From Candidatus Sumerlaeota bacterium (GTDB taxonomy: Bacteria; Sumerlaeota; Sumerlaeia; MWCT01): a stretch of 23,353 bases of DNA. Below, one piece after another: positions 5,850 to 15,300 of the stretch. The translations under genes and the position numbers were made by a program. Every line of letters begins with the position of its first letter. Position 1 is the first letter of the stretch. The notes beneath the pieces were generated by a model, which searched no databases, was not told the origin of the DNA, and saw nothing but the letters and a program-made list of their open reading frames with translations. Location: positions 1-23,353 of the forward strand of contig JAPLSR010000123.1 in NCBI GenBank assembly GCA_026398545.1, in the 5' to 3' direction.

Positions 5850-8800
5850 TTACCATGTGGGTTTCTTTTTCAGCATATGTTCCACCTCCTGGGAGTCCAG
5901 GGGCTGGGAAAAATAAAAACCCTGACCATAGTCGCATCCAAGTGTGCGCAACTGTTTTAATTGCTCCGCCGTTTCCACACCCTCGGCAATAACCTTGAGT
6001 CCCATATTCCGTGCCATCGTGATTACCGTCCGCACAATCCCCAGACTTTCCTCGTCATCGTTCATTCGGCTGATGAAAGACTTGTCAATCTTCAAAAGGT
6101 CCGCAGGAAATTTCCGGATGTAGCCAAGCGAGGAATAACCTGTTCCAAAGTCGTCAATCGTAAGTTGGATCTTCATCGCCTTCAGCTGCTTGAGCACCCG
6201 TGCGGCAATCTTCGTGTTGTCCATAATCATGCTTTCGGTGATTTCAATCTTGATGTTATTGGCATCAATGCCTGTTTCTTTCAAGACTTGTTTAACCACT
6301 CTGACAAAGTTGGTCTGCAATAGCTGACGGCTGAAAAGATTGATGCTGATGACAAGGGGAATCATATCAGAATATTGTTGATTCCATCGTATGAGCTGTC
6401 CACATGCCTCCCTTAACACCCATTCGCCGATAGGCATGGTCAGGTCTGTCTCCTCGACAATTGATATGAATTTTGAGGCGGGGAGGAGACCCTGCTGGGG
6501 GTGCGTCCATCTCAGGAGTGCCTCAAATCCCGTGATTTCTCCTTTTTCCAGGGCAATAATGGGCTGGTAATGCAGTAAAAATTCTTTCCTGTTGACCGCC
6601 CTTCGGAGGTCCATCTCCATCTGCCAGCGTGTCACGGTTTGGGCGTGCATTGTCCCATCAAACAACACATAACGGTTTCTTCCATACGCCTTGGCGCGAT
6701 ACATGGCTGTGTCGGCATCCCTGAGAAGATTTTCAGGATTCTTGTAATGGAGACCGCTGATGGCAATGCCTATGCTTGCGGTTACAAAGAGCTCATGGTT
6801 TTCAATATAATACGGTTGTGATATCTGTATCAGCATCCGTTCTGCAATTTTTGTTGCCACATGCGGTCCCTCAATATCCTCAAGAAGGAGTGTGAACTCA
6901 TCCCCGCCGAGGCGAGCCACGGTGTCGCCGGGGCGCATGCTCCCATGTAGCCTTTGAGCCACGGCAACAAGGAGCTGGTCACCAACCATGTGTCCCAGGC
7001 TGTCATTTATGTTTTTAAAGCGGTCAAGGTCGAGAAAGATGACAGCAAAATGGGATTCCGGGTATCTTCCGGCTCTGGCAAGAATCTGCTCAAGGCGGTT
7101 CATAAAGAGGGCACGGTTGGAAAGCCCTGTCAATTCATCATGAAATGCCCCATGCAGGAGCTGCTCCTCCATTACCTTCCGGTCATTGACATCAGTCTGT
7201 GAGCCAACCATCCGGTAAGCCTTCCGTAAGCTGTCTCTGATGGCAAGACCGTGGCTTAGCACCCAACGGTAACGTCCATTTTTCTGGAGCATGCGGTGCT
7301 CATTCTCAAAGTGGGGTGTCAGACCGTTAATATGGGCGGAGAGTTCGGTTTTAAGTTTTTCGATATCATCCGGATGCACCCTGTTGAACCATTCCGTGGC
7401 ATTATTTGTGATTTCATCCTTCTCGTATCCGAGAATTGCCTTCCAGCGAGGTGAAAAATAGATGTCGTTATTCAGGAGATTCCAGTCCCAGAGCCCGTCA
7501 TTGGCGGCGCGAACGGCAAGTGCGTATCTCTCCTCGCTTTTGAGGAGCGCCTCTTCCACACGCTTTCTTTCATACGCATTGATGAATATTTCCCCAACGA
7601 TTTTGAGGAGTGTGATGAAATCCTCCTGCCATTCCTTTTTTTCCCGGATTGAATCAAAGCCCAGAAATCCGAACAACCTTCCCTTGCTGAGCATCGGCAC
7701 AGCGATGCATGATTGCACGCCACGCTCCTCCAGCCATAGACTTTCAGCAGAAGCCTCAGGAGGAAGGGAAGCGAGCCTCGGGATATGAATCGTTTCAAAA
7801 CGCCTTAATTTCCCCATCCACCAGGGGAATTTGTCTATGGGAAGCACAATTTCATACGCCTTGGGTGTCTCGGTTTTTTCGGACAGCCATGTGTAAAGGT
7901 TAATCATTGTGTTGCCATACTCATTGAGACTGAAAATATAGATTCTGTCCATGCCGCAGAATTCGCCAATCTGCTCAATGGCACGCTTGATGCCGTCATT
8001 TATCTCGTGAGGGTCAAGCTTGATGAAGTTTGTGGAGATTCCCGTGATGAGTTTTTCAAAATCAAGCCGGAACTGAAGGGCGTTTTCAGTCCTCTTGCGT
8101 TCAGTAATATCGTGAAGGATGCCCACCGAGAACAGGAGGCTGTCAGTTTTTTCATCCTTGATTATGATGGAGCTGTCGCTAAGCCACTTTTCCACGCCAC
8201 TGGGGGTCACAATTCTGATATCCGCATTATAATTTTTAATCTCGCCTCTATAAAAGGCATGAACATATTTCGTGAAATTCATGCAATTGTGGGGGGAAGA
8301 GATAACATTCTCCATTATTAGCTGTTTCAGTTTTTCCGGGGTGAGTTCATGCGGCGATATGCCCAAAAGTTCCTCGCACCCCTCGCCGATGAAGTCATAC
8401 TGTCCTTTTTTATGATTTAAACGATAGGGGACACCACTGGTATTTTCTATAGCCTTTCTATAAATCTGATGCGTCGTGTTAAGTTCCATCTCGGTCTTTT
8501 TCCGCTCGGTAATATCTTCCGCAACGCCATCGAGGCGCGTTATGTTCCCCCCTGAATCCAGCGAGGGCGCAAGATGTCCTCTTACCCATCGGGTCTCGCC
8601 ACTTCGTGTGATGATACGAAATTCAAAAATCCTGGGCTCTTTGAGTGTCCGTTCATAAGACACGAATTCTTTTTCCAGGCGAGAGAGGTCCTCTGGATGG
8701 ACCATCTCAAGCCATTGCCTTGTGTCCGACCTCAATTCATTCACCGGGTAACCTGTGATTGTCTCCACATTGGATGAGATGAACATGAGGTTGCCATTGA

Positions 8801-9938
8801 CGGGGGAGAAGCTGAAAATAATCGTTGGGAGTGAGTCCACAATCATCTTCATCTGTTCGGCGCTCTGGCGGCGTTTCTGCTCGGCAAAGGCACGTTCCAG
8901 CACTGGCGCAACGGCGTCCGCAATCTGGAGTAGTCTGGAGAGGTCCGACTCGGTATATCGTCCGGGCGTATATGACTGGATGGATAGGATTCCAATAACA
9001 TTTTGTCCGCTTCTCACAGGGACGAACATCATACTTGCGGAAGGGCGCGACTTGTCGCCGAAACGACTCAATGAAGGTCCCGGGTTATCGGGTGTCCTGT
9101 TAATCAGGATGGGACGCCCCTCTAAGATGGGGGAGATGAACCGACCGGTTTCAGTTATGGAACGATTGGACGCCGCGTATCTATTTCTCTTTCCATTTTC
9201 GATGTCGAAAAGGGAGATAAACCGAAAGAGTTTCTCTTCCGGTTCACGGACGGCAAAGAAATGTGCATCCCACCCAAGAATCCGGTCTGTCTGCTCGCCC
9301 GCCACCTCTATCATGTTTTCCAGGGTTGTGGCGGCTGCAAGCCGGGTTAGCAGGAGATTGAACGCCTTTTTCTCTTTTTCCAGGTTCCAGCGTTCAATGG
9401 AGGCGCTTATCACATTTGCCGCCGTCTCGAGGAGACCGATCTCCTGTTCAGACAATGCATGACCCGGCTCACAAACATCAAATCCAATGAGTCCCCACAT
9501 TTTGCCGCTTACCAGCAGAGGTAAAATCATTATCCACCGGATGCCCCGCTTCTCTAAGAAGAAGCGTTCCATCTTGTTAAAATCCGCCGCGGCGCCTTTG
9601 ATAATCTTCCCCGCCATAAGGAGATTCAAAAGGCGGGATAATCCTGCCTTGTCTGCATCAAGTGTCCGCAGTTCGGGATTCTCCATCCGCGGACTCACAC
9701 CCGGTGCGCACACCTCACATATCTGGCTCGTCAGCAGTTCACCTGATGGGGAGAGATAATTCTCAGAAAGGTAGCATCGAGAAACGCCTGAGACCTCCTG
9801 CAAACGTCTCAGGATGTAAGGAATATGTTCATGAATATCCGCAGGCTTTTGAAGAAGAGTGGAGATATCGGCGAGACATTGCAAATAAAGGTTGGTTTGC
9901 CGTTTCGCTTCCTTTGAATTCTGTGTCCCTTTTGTCAT
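5850..9938 (-). CDS. Multi-sensor diguanylate cyclase/phosphodiesterase (GAF-GAF-PAS-PAS-GAF-PAS-GGDEF-EAL)
   Basis: This cytosolic c-di-GMP enzyme has six sensory domains and no membrane segment. Numbered from an upstream TTG at 9983: GAF ~40-200, GAF ~205-365, PAS ~370-495, PAS ~505-630, GAF ~640-805, PAS ~815-940, GGDEF ~945-1110, EAL ~1115-1370. The cyclase motif is intact (GGDEF 1026-1030) with an RPGD inhibitory site at 1017-1020. The EAL catalytic set is complete: EALLRW (1154), SINLFSR, IEITES, IDDFGTGYSSL (1275), LKIDKSF, AEGVE (1333) and DYGQGF. Both activities could therefore be real. I chose the ATG at 9938: a promoter-like TTGTCA-N18-TATAAA would start RNA near 9982, leaving no leader for the TTG at 9983. 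The second GAF shares a LINR...FGDKSRPS segment with the histidine kinase at 12352. Ligands of the sensory domains are unknown. Confidence 0.95.
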   Translation of the reverse strand: MTKGTQNSKEAKRQTNLYLQCLADISTLLQKPADIHEHIPYILRRLQEVSGVSRCYLSENYLSPSGELLTSQICEVCAPGVSPRMENPELRTLDADKAGLSRLLNLLMAGKIIKGAAADFNKMERFFLEKRGIRWIMILPLLVSGKMWGLIGFDVCEPGHALSEQEIGLLETAANVISASIERWNLEKEKKAFNLLLTRLAAATTLENMIEVAGEQTDRILGWDAHFFAVREPEEKLFRFISLFDIENGKRNRYAASNRSITETGRFISPILEGRPILINRTPDNPGPSLSRFGDKSRPSASMMFVPVRSGQNVIGILSIQSYTPGRYTESDLSRLLQIADAVAPVLERAFAEQKRRQSAEQMKMIVDSLPTIIFSFSPVNGNLMFISSNVETITGYPVNELRSDTRQWLEMVHPEDLSRLEKEFVSYERTLKEPRIFEFRIITRSGETRWVRGHLAPSLDSGGNITRLDGVAEDITERKKTEMELNTTHQIYRKAIENTSGVPYRLNHKKGQYDFIGEGCEELLGISPHELTPEKLKQLIMENVISSPHNCMNFTKYVHAFYRGEIKNYNADIRIVTPSGVEKWLSDSSIIIKDEKTDSLLFSVGILHDITERKRTENALQFRLDFEKLITGISTNFIKLDPHEINDGIKRAIEQIGEFCGMDRIYIFSLNEYGNTMINLYTWLSEKTETPKAYEIVLPIDKFPWWMGKLRRFETIHIPRLASLPPEASAESLWLEERGVQSCIAVPMLSKGRLFGFLGFDSIREKKEWQEDFITLLKIVGEIFINAYERKRVEEALLKSEERYALAVRAANDGLWDWNLLNNDIYFSPRWKAILGYEKDEITNNATEWFNRVHPDDIEKLKTELSAHINGLTPHFENEHRMLQKNGRYRWVLSHGLAIRDSLRKAYRMVGSQTDVNDRKVMEEQLLHGAFHDELTGLSNRALFMNRLEQILARAGRYPESHFAVIFLDLDRFKNINDSLGHMVGDQLLVAVAQRLHGSMRPGDTVARLGGDEFTLLLEDIEGPHVATKIAERMLIQISQPYYIENHELFVTASIGIAISGLHYKNPENLLRDADTAMYRAKAYGRNRYVLFDGTMHAQTVTRWQMEMDLRRAVNRKEFLLHYQPIIALEKGEITGFEALLRWTHPQQGLLPASKFISIVEETDLTMPIGEWVLREACGQLIRWNQQYSDMIPLVISINLFSRQLLQTNFVRVVKQVLKETGIDANNIKIEITESMIMDNTKIAARVLKQLKAMKIQLTIDDFGTGYSSLGYIRKFPADLLKIDKSFISRMNDDEESLGIVRTVITMARNMGLKVIAEGVETAEQLKQLRTLGCDYGQGFYFSQPLDSQEVEHMLKKKPTW

Positions 9939-9988
9939 CCTTTCCAATGCCTTTTCATCCAGAGATGGTGGAGTTTGTGCCAACGTTG

Positions 9989-10018
9989 TTTATAGACGAT
10001 ATAACAGGAAAATGACAA
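9989..10018 (-). promoter_or_regulatory. Candidate sigma-70 promoter for the GGDEF/EAL gene
   Basis: On the minus strand, TTGTCA (10018-10013) and TATAAA (9994-9989) are each 5/6 to consensus with an 18-nt spacer. Transcription would begin close to 9982, about 45 nt before the ATG at 9938. This is consensus matching only. Confidence 0.4.
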
Positions 10019-10090
10019 TCTCTTTGTAAATTATCTTCTGCTTTTTAACCCCTGACTTTTATTTGTGCAAGAAGAATTTTATGGAAATGG

Positions 10091-10106
10091 GCAAAATTGA
10101 TTTTGC
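10091..10106. repeat. Palindrome GCAAAAT-TG-ATTTTGC downstream of tRNA-Val
   Basis: Perfect 7-bp arms surround a 2-nt centre in the spacer between tRNA-Val and the GGDEF/EAL gene. It could be a protein-binding site or a weak hairpin at the end of the tRNA transcript; a T-rich stretch (ATTTTTTATTTT) on the minus strand lies between it and the tRNA. Confidence 0.4.
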
Positions 10107-10132
10107 AATTGTGCGAAAGATAAAATAAAAAA

Positions 10133-10209
10133 TGGTGGGCAATACAGGATTTGAACCTGTGGCCTCCGCCATGTCAAAGCGGCGCTCTAACCAACTGAGC
10201 TAATCGCCC
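10133..10209 (-). tRNA. tRNA-Val (anticodon GAC)
   Basis: A standard 77-nt cloverleaf with encoded CCA: acceptor GGGCGAT/ATTGCCC with discriminator A, D-arm GCTC/GAGC, anticodon stem CCGCT/GGCGG around TTGACAT (anticodon GAC), T-arm ACAGG/CCTGT around TTCAAAT. It lies downstream of kdsD on the same strand. No integrase or direct-repeat att site is visible nearby. Confidence 0.97.
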
Positions 10210-10319
10210 ACACAAGAACAAATGACAAATACTTATTCCAGTTTGCTGATTGCAAGCATTTTTTATTGATTGAATCTGATAATGGATATGACCCGCGCCA
10301 ACGACCAATAACAAATATT

Positions 10320-11324
10320 TTATCCTTCGCGCTCCTTTTCCCGAACGGTTGTGATGCCTGCCTTCAGGATGTCATGCAGGTGTATCATACCTATGGGATG
10401 ACGCTCATCATCTATGACGGGCAGAACGGTGATATTGTATTGCTCCATGCGGTCAATGGCATTTACGGCAAGTGTGTCATAGTAAATGGTCTTTGGATTT
10501 TTAATCATGAATTGTCTGACCGGTGCGTTGAAATCGCAAGAACCTGTGAACAGGATTCGGCGCAGGTCGCCATCCGTCAGAATTCCAATTAGTTTTCCAT
10601 CATCATCCACCACACTTGTTGAGCCAAGCCCCTTGCTGGTCATCTCAATAATTGCCTCTTTGATATTCCTTGAATATTGAATGACTGGATTGGCATCGCC
10701 GGTGTGCATGAGGTCCTGCACCTTGATAAGGAGACGACGTCCAAGTGTGCCGGAGGGATGAAAGACGGCAAAATCCTCCTCTCGGAAATTCCGTTTTTCA
10801 AGGAGGACAACGGCGAGTGCGTCTCCCATTGCCAGCATGGTGGTGGTGCTGGCAGTGGGGGCAAGTCCAAGGGGACACGCCTCCTCTTTCACAGATGTAT
10901 TGAGCACCACATCCGCCTGACGCGCCAGTTCTGATTGTGCATTGCCCGTGACGGCAATGAGGGGAATATTGAAGTGTTTGAGATATGGGATGATGCGGAG
11001 TATTTCCTCTGTCTGCCCATTATTGGAAAAGGCAATGACCACATCGTCTGAAGTAATCATTCCCAGGTCGCCGTGAAGCGCCTCCGCCGGGTGCATGAAA
11101 AATGCGGGTGTGCCGGTGCTTGCAAGCGTGGCTGCAACCTTGCAGGCGATATGTCCCGCCTTTCCCATGCCGGTGAGGACGACCCGTTTTTTGTTGAAAA
11201 GGAGCTCAACAGCCTTATTAAAGTTGTCATCCAGTTTGTCACAGAGTGACAGGATGGCATCCGCCTCAATGCGGAAGACCTTCCTTGCCCTTTCCAGCGC
11301 GTCAGTTTTTTTCTCTTCAGCCAT
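10320..11324 (-). CDS. kdsD: Arabinose-5-phosphate isomerase (KdsD/KpsF/GutQ family)
   Basis: This enzyme interconverts D-ribulose 5-phosphate and D-arabinose 5-phosphate, the first committed step of Kdo synthesis for lipopolysaccharide. The 334-aa protein has the usual layout: a SIS sugar-isomerase domain (~40-185) and two CBS domains (~205-265 and ~270-325). Residues equivalent to the E. coli active site are present: TGMGKAGH (K55), NNGQTEE (E106/E107), EEACPLGLAPTAST (E147/E148) and FHPSGTLGRR (H189). The start ATG follows AAAGGTGGAAT. It begins 10 nt after the end of kdsA on the same strand, so the two Kdo genes form an operon. Family paralogs KpsF and GutQ catalyse the same reaction; the kdsA linkage favours a KdsD role. 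Confidence 0.95.
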   Translation of the reverse strand: MAEEKKTDALERARKVFRIEADAILSLCDKLDDNFNKAVELLFNKKRVVLTGMGKAGHIACKVAATLASTGTPAFFMHPAEALHGDLGMITSDDVVIAFSNNGQTEEILRIIPYLKHFNIPLIAVTGNAQSELARQADVVLNTSVKEEACPLGLAPTASTTTMLAMGDALAVVLLEKRNFREEDFAVFHPSGTLGRRLLIKVQDLMHTGDANPVIQYSRNIKEAIIEMTSKGLGSTSVVDDDGKLIGILTDGDLRRILFTGSCDFNAPVRQFMIKNPKTIYYDTLAVNAIDRMEQYNITVLPVIDDERHPIGMIHLHDILKAGITTVREKEREG

Positions 11325-11334
11325 ATTCCACCTT

Positions 11335-12174
11335 TCAATCCTTAATGGAGCGCACGCACCGGTCGAGCCTCTGCAGACGGGACAAAAGACCCTTCAGATG
11401 CTCAAGGGGAATACTGTTTTGCCCATCGCTCAGGGCACGTTCCGGCGCCTCATGCACCTCAAGATAAATCCCATCCACGCCAACAGCCAGAGCGGCGCGG
11501 GTGAGTGGTTCAATGAATTCGCGCTGACCGCCTGTGGTCTTTCCAAGTTCACCGGGGAGCTGTACCGAGTGCGTTGCATCAAAAATAACCGGATAGCCCA
11601 GTGAACGCATGATGACCAGAGAGCGCATGTCCGAGACAAGATTATTGTACCCGAATGTGACGCCCCGTTCGGTGAGGATAATCTGTTCACAGCCGGCGGA
11701 CTCTAATTTCTCAATGATATTCTTCATATCCCACGGTGCCATGAACTGCCCTTTTTTCACATTGACGGCGCGTCCTGACCGCGCGGCGGCAAGGAGCAAG
11801 TCCGTCTGTCGACAGAGAAACGCTGGAATCTGCAGAATGTCAGCCACTTCAGCACAGTCTTTCGCCTGCTCGCAACAGTGAATATCCGTCAGAATCGGCA
11901 CATCCAATTCTTTCTTGACCTCCCGGAGGATGGAAAGCCCCTCTTTCATACCAGGTCCGCGGTAAGAATGAATGGAACTGCGGTTAGCCTTATCAAAGGA
12001 TGCCTTGAAACAAAAGGGGAGTCCGAGCTCAGATGCCGTGGTTTTGAGCTGACGGGCAATCATGAGTGTATGGTCACGGTTTTCGATAACGCACAACCCT
12101 GCAATGAGGGTGAATGTGGAGTCATCCCCGAATGTCACACCGTGGACGGGAACTTTTTTAAAGACACCTGACAT
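11335..12174 (-). CDS. kdsA: 3-deoxy-8-phosphooctulonate (Kdo-8-P) synthase KdsA, metal-dependent type
   Basis: KdsA condenses arabinose 5-phosphate with phosphoenolpyruvate to Kdo-8-phosphate in the cytosol. The 279-aa product has the full family core: KASFDKANRSSIHSYRGPG, DIHCCEQA, PAFLCRQTDLL, NVKKGQFMAPWDM, RGVTFGYNNLVSDMR, FDATHSVQLPG. The residue before VIE is Cys (C28 in AGLCVIEN). In E. coli it is Asn, and Cys is the metal ligand of the class II enzymes. The matching His (ATHS), Glu (LEVHE) and Asp (SDGQNS) are present, so this is predicted to be metal-dependent. I chose the ATG at 12174 because the family core begins soon after; an upstream in-frame ATG at 12237 would add 21 atypical residues and lies in the promoter-like region. 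First gene of the kdsA-kdsD operon. Confidence 0.96.
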   Translation of the reverse strand: MSGVFKKVPVHGVTFGDDSTFTLIAGLCVIENRDHTLMIARQLKTTASELGLPFCFKASFDKANRSSIHSYRGPGMKEGLSILREVKKELDVPILTDIHCCEQAKDCAEVADILQIPAFLCRQTDLLLAAARSGRAVNVKKGQFMAPWDMKNIIEKLESAGCEQIILTERGVTFGYNNLVSDMRSLVIMRSLGYPVIFDATHSVQLPGELGKTTGGQREFIEPLTRAALAVGVDGIYLEVHEAPERALSDGQNSIPLEHLKGLLSRLQRLDRCVRSIKD

Positions 12175-12211
12175 GATTGTTTCTCTTTTGTCTGGTAATT
12201 TATAACAATCT

Positions 12212-12238
12212 TTATAAAACCCGTTTGCATTATGCAAG
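12212..12238 (-). promoter_or_regulatory. Candidate kdsA promoter overlapped by palindrome TTGCA-TTA-TGCAA
   Basis: On the minus strand, TTGCAT (12238-12233) and TATAAA (12217-12212) are spaced by 15 nt, slightly short. The -35 lies inside the 13-nt palindrome TTGCATTATGCAA (12226-12238), which looks like an operator. Confidence 0.35.
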
Positions 12239-12259
12239 TTTTTTTCCAGTCATCACACA

Positions 12260-12302
12260 TGCAATTTTTTCATTGCAGAGGGAAAGCCCCTCAAATAATA
12301 AT
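12260..12302 (+). promoter_or_regulatory. Candidate hybrid-kinase promoter with overlapping inverted repeat
   Basis: TTGCAG (12273-12278) and AATAAT (12297-12302) are spaced by 18 nt. The inverted repeat TGCAAT-N6-ATTGCA (12260-12277) covers the -35. The half-site resembles that in the palindrome at 12226-12238, on the kdsA side of the same spacer. The rest of this 177-nt divergent spacer is AT-rich and holds no other clear element. Confidence 0.35.
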
Positions 12303-12351
12303 ATGTATTATAAATAAATAAATTAAATCCCATAGAGCATGGATTGAATAT

Positions 12352-15300
12352 ATGAAACAAAAAAGTAAAATTTCCCTTATCAGTAGTCTGGCATCCCAGA
12401 TGGATGAGGCTCTGTTTCTAATGGACTTGGAAGGACGCTATATTTATGCTAATGAGGCGCTTGGAAGGCTTTTGAATATCCCGGTTGAGAAGATGATTGG
12501 AAAATCCAATGCAGACCTCTATCCCGAATCCACCGACCTGGATTTCCGAAATGACATTCGCATAATCAGGGAGACTGGAAAGTCGCTCGTCAAATATGCC
12601 GCCTGTCCTTCCAATATTGAGACATATATTCGTTATCAACTTTTTCCCATCAAAAATAATGAGGGCGTTATTGAGGCGGTCGGGGGTTTTGGCGAGGCGC
12701 GCCAGAAATATGACCAGATAAGACAGGAACTCGAAAATATTCTCGCCTTCCAGACCGCCCTCATCAGGCTGGGCAAGCGTCTTATTGCCGTGAATTCCAT
12801 GACCCAAATGGCTGAGCAAATTCTTGGTATCCTCAGTCAGATCTTTCGCTTCAATGCATATTTTCTCGAAGGCTATGATGCTGAAACACAGCAAGAAATT
12901 CCGATATATTTTGTGGATGAAATTGATGGGGCTCGCACCCAGGTGCCCCCACCTGTCCAAATCTTTCCGATTGAAGAACGTTCACCCCTCAGAAAATGTC
13001 TCGATGGTGAGCCGGTATTGATAAACCGCCCGCCTGGAAGCGCGGAATGTTCCCCTGTCCCCTTTGGTGACAAGAGCCGCCCCTCCTCCAGCATTATGTA
13101 TGTCCCCATGCGGAGCAAGACAGGCGTTGTGGGACTTCTTTCACTCCAGAGCTACATACCATATGCCTATAATGAGGATGACCTGCAACGCCTGCAAATC
13201 GTCGCCAATTACTGTGCACCGCACTTAGAGACGATGCGTTTGAGGGAAACACTTCGGGATGATGAGGCAAAATATCGTGCCCTGGTGGAAGAGTCACGCA
13301 CGCCAATCACCTATCTTGTAGAAAAACAGATAACATTCTCTAATAAGGCAACACTTTCCGCCTTTGGTGTGGATTCCATTGGAAAACTCCGCGAAGGCGG
13401 ATGGCAATCCCTTCTGACACCAGAGTCATTCTCTCTGCTGGAACAAATCTTGCAGCAGATGGGGCATTCTGACCAGAAAACCCCGATGCAGTGTGAGGTT
13501 GAAGTCATCACAAAAAAAGGGGATAATAAGTGTTTCCTGCTGGAAATCACCCCATTAACCATCAAGGGCCAGAATGTCACCCAGATTATAGGTCATGATA
13601 TCACACGGCAAAAAAGGGATGCGGAAGCGCTCCTTCATCTTACTAAAAGACTCAAAAAGGCTTCCACACGACAGGCACTTCTGGGGGAGATCGAACGCAG
13701 TATCACTGCCCAGACGGATGCCGAGGAAATCTTGAAAAGCATCTGCCGCGCTCTGACCCAAATCCTCGGATACACATTCTGCTGGATAGGCATGATTAAT
13801 AAGGAATCCTTTCTTGAACCGGTTGCCTTTGATGGCGAATGGCGTGAATATCTTACCATCTTTCTGGAATCGAAAGAGAAGGACCCCATTTATCAAATTA
13901 TTACTAATGCGTTGAAAACCGGCAACTCCCAGGTCATCCAATCTCTGGAAAAGGAAATCGCCGGTGAACAGAAATACCAGCATCTTTTGAAACTGGGATT
14001 TCGCTCGTTTGCAAGCATTCCATTGATTCAGGAGCAGACAATTAAAGGCGCCATCAATGTGTTCTGTGACAGGGATGATGTGTTTGAAGAGGATGAGATT
14101 CGGGAGCTGGAGATTCTTGCTCAGCAAGCCACACTGGCTATAATCAGGGAACGTGAGGTCAAGGAAATCTCTAATGCCGCCAGGGAATGGGCACAGACCT
14201 TTGACTCCATGAAGGACATGGTAATCATTATTGATAAAAACAATGTTATCCGGAGGGCAAATCTTGCATTCGCAAGAATGTATAACTTGAACGTGGCTAA
14301 TATTCTTGGCGTGAAATGCCAGGATGTCCTCAGTAATAAATATTCAGAGGTTATAAACTCCTTCGGAAATGTCATGGGAAATGGGGATGTCAGACAGGTT
14401 GAAGTTGAAGATGAGTCAATCGGCAAAGCCATTCTCATGAATATCTATCTTCTCAAGAATGCCCTGAATGAGACGGATGGCTGCCTTGTTGTGGGACAGG
14501 ATATCACAGAGGTGAAACGCGCCGAAGCATCCCGTGAAACCTACCTGCGCCATATGGCATTTCTCAATAAAATCACTGAGATGGCATCCAGACTTCTCCC
14601 GCCTGAAAATTATGCCAATGATATTTACCATGCCCTTGATGAGGAGTTTGATTTCGATGGGATGTATCTCAGCATATATGACAACACTGGTCGCGTGGCA
14701 CATAATCTCATTGAGGTGGAAAGGACAAGTGACGAGGGGAAAAAGACATTCGGGCATACTGACTGGTATCCCGATGCCGACCCATTTGTGGGGGAATGCC
14801 TCAGAGAACTTAAGGCGGAGATTTTTCTCAGGGATGCGGACAGCACAGGTGGCTTTTCCAATTTCTCCAGATTTGGCATGGGCGACTTCAAACCCAGGTC
14901 TATTATTATTGTCCCACTTCAGGTGGAAGACCAGTGTGTGGGCATTTTATCGCTTTATAGTGGCACCACCAATAAATACACATCCAACGACCTGGTTTAT
15001 CTCCTCCGCGTTGGGCGCCAGATCGCCCTTGGGCTCCAGGCATCTATCTCCAATGAGGAGAAAAAACGTGATGCAAAGCATGTCTCCCAGTTGTTGTCCG
15101 TCTCCATGGCTCTTGCAGCATTAAAAAGCACAAACGAATTGTGCCAGACCGTTCATCAGCTGGCTAATAAAATGCTACCCTGTGATGCCTTCAGTTTCAT
15201 CCGGTATGATGATTCCGTGCAAAAGATAACCCCCATATATAAAACAGACACAATCAACGGCAAATACCAGGTCATGAATATTCCGGAGCCCACCCCACTC

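Noticed and set aside
8755..9462. Plus-strand open frame of 235 codons
   Set aside because: Antisense to the GAF/PAS part of the GGDEF/EAL gene, with Ser/Arg-rich composition typical of a reverse-strand shadow.
10133..10209. tRNA-Val or tRNA-Sec as an integration site for a mobile island
   Set aside because: No integrase, no duplicated tRNA 3' end and no change in gene character next to either tRNA.
2199..10264. Shared AAAAATGCTTG (minus strand) about 60 and 44 nt upstream of tRNA-Sec and tRNA-Val
   Set aside because: Only about 11 bases in AT-rich DNA, at different distances, without matching -10 boxes; likely chance.
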